Shown here: positions 30,473-30,612 of the stretch, in pieces | Position numbering within the stretch: position 1 is the stretch's first letter | Layout: the number at the start of each line of letters is the position of its first letter | Assembly (NCBI GenBank): GCA_030770535.1 | Contig: JASVEC010000216.1 | Location: 1-30,612 of the forward strand | Length of the DNA: 30,612 bases | DNA from: Batkoa obscura | Lineage: Eukaryota > Entomophthoromycota > Entomophthoromycetes > Entomophthorales > Batkoaceae | Reading direction: 5' to 3' | Notes under the pieces: generated by a model | Told to the model about the DNA's origin: nothing | What the model saw: the letters and a program-made list of their open reading frames with translations, nothing else | Databases searched by the model: none | Program-made: the position numbers and the translations under genes

Positions 30473-30612
30473 AGTGTTTTTTTATTAATCTTATAGAGAA
30501 TAATCCATCATTTTTTTTTATATTATTTACTAATATTAAAATAAAATTTAAGTTTTTTATTATTGATTTATTATAATAATTTAAAATAAAATTAATTTTT
30601 TCAATCAATTTT
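30473..30612. other. 3' flank of CGR1 to window end
   Basis: A+T-rich with AATAAAA-like sites at about 30537 (ATTAAAATAAAATT), plausible polyadenylation signal. No gene seen. Confidence 0.55.

Overview
The window looks like nuclear DNA of an A+T-rich, intron-dense fungus. Genes are split by short introns (about 45-80 nt) with GT(A/R) donors and TTTAG-type acceptors. Recognisable fungal or pan-eukaryotic housekeeping genes are present: a Sac-domain phosphatase, VPS27, a PPN1-type endopolyphosphatase, NUP84 and CGR1. I cannot place the lineage further from sequence alone. I see no rRNA, CRISPR, prophage or retroelement coding region.

Left part (1-2.5 kb): a Sac1-domain phosphoinositide phosphatase runs off the left edge on the minus strand. 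It is divergent from a plus-strand UBA-domain protein with a run of 53 Asn encoded by (AAT)53. A perfect TGACGTCA site lies between them.

Middle-left (3-15 kb): a gene-poor accessory block of small, intronless, secreted-protein genes, all on the plus strand. Two encode signal peptide + acidic pro-region + Trp/Arg/Gly-rich repeats. Three (6932, 10554, 14306) share a previously unnamed helical module with strictly spaced Arg, Asp/Ser-Cys and Tyr/Phe; two of these are a diverged tandem duplicate that differs by an exact 210-nt in-frame segment carrying a CX3C-X16-CX3C hairpin. One is a small basic secreted protein. Each has a TATA box close to its ATG. A tRNA-Thr(AGT) and at least five copies of a ~105-bp terminal-inverted-repeat element (MITE-like) lie in the same block; a sixth copy is at 22.2 kb.

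Middle-right (15.2-24.1 kb): housekeeping genes, mostly minus strand: VPS27 (11 exons), a membrane-anchored pirin-like protein lacking two metal-ligand histidines, a divergent PPN1-like endopolyphosphatase, a four-segment Tim17/22/23-like membrane protein, and an F-box protein. A near-perfect ~90-bp-arm inverted repeat sits at 25.4 kb.

Right part (25.8-30.5 kb): NUP84 (16 exons) and CGR1, both plus strand. VPS27, NUP84, CGR1 and the Sac gene all show places where the obvious protein continues one base out of phase. Several of these sit in or next to short homopolymers, so assembly indels are the first explanation to test.
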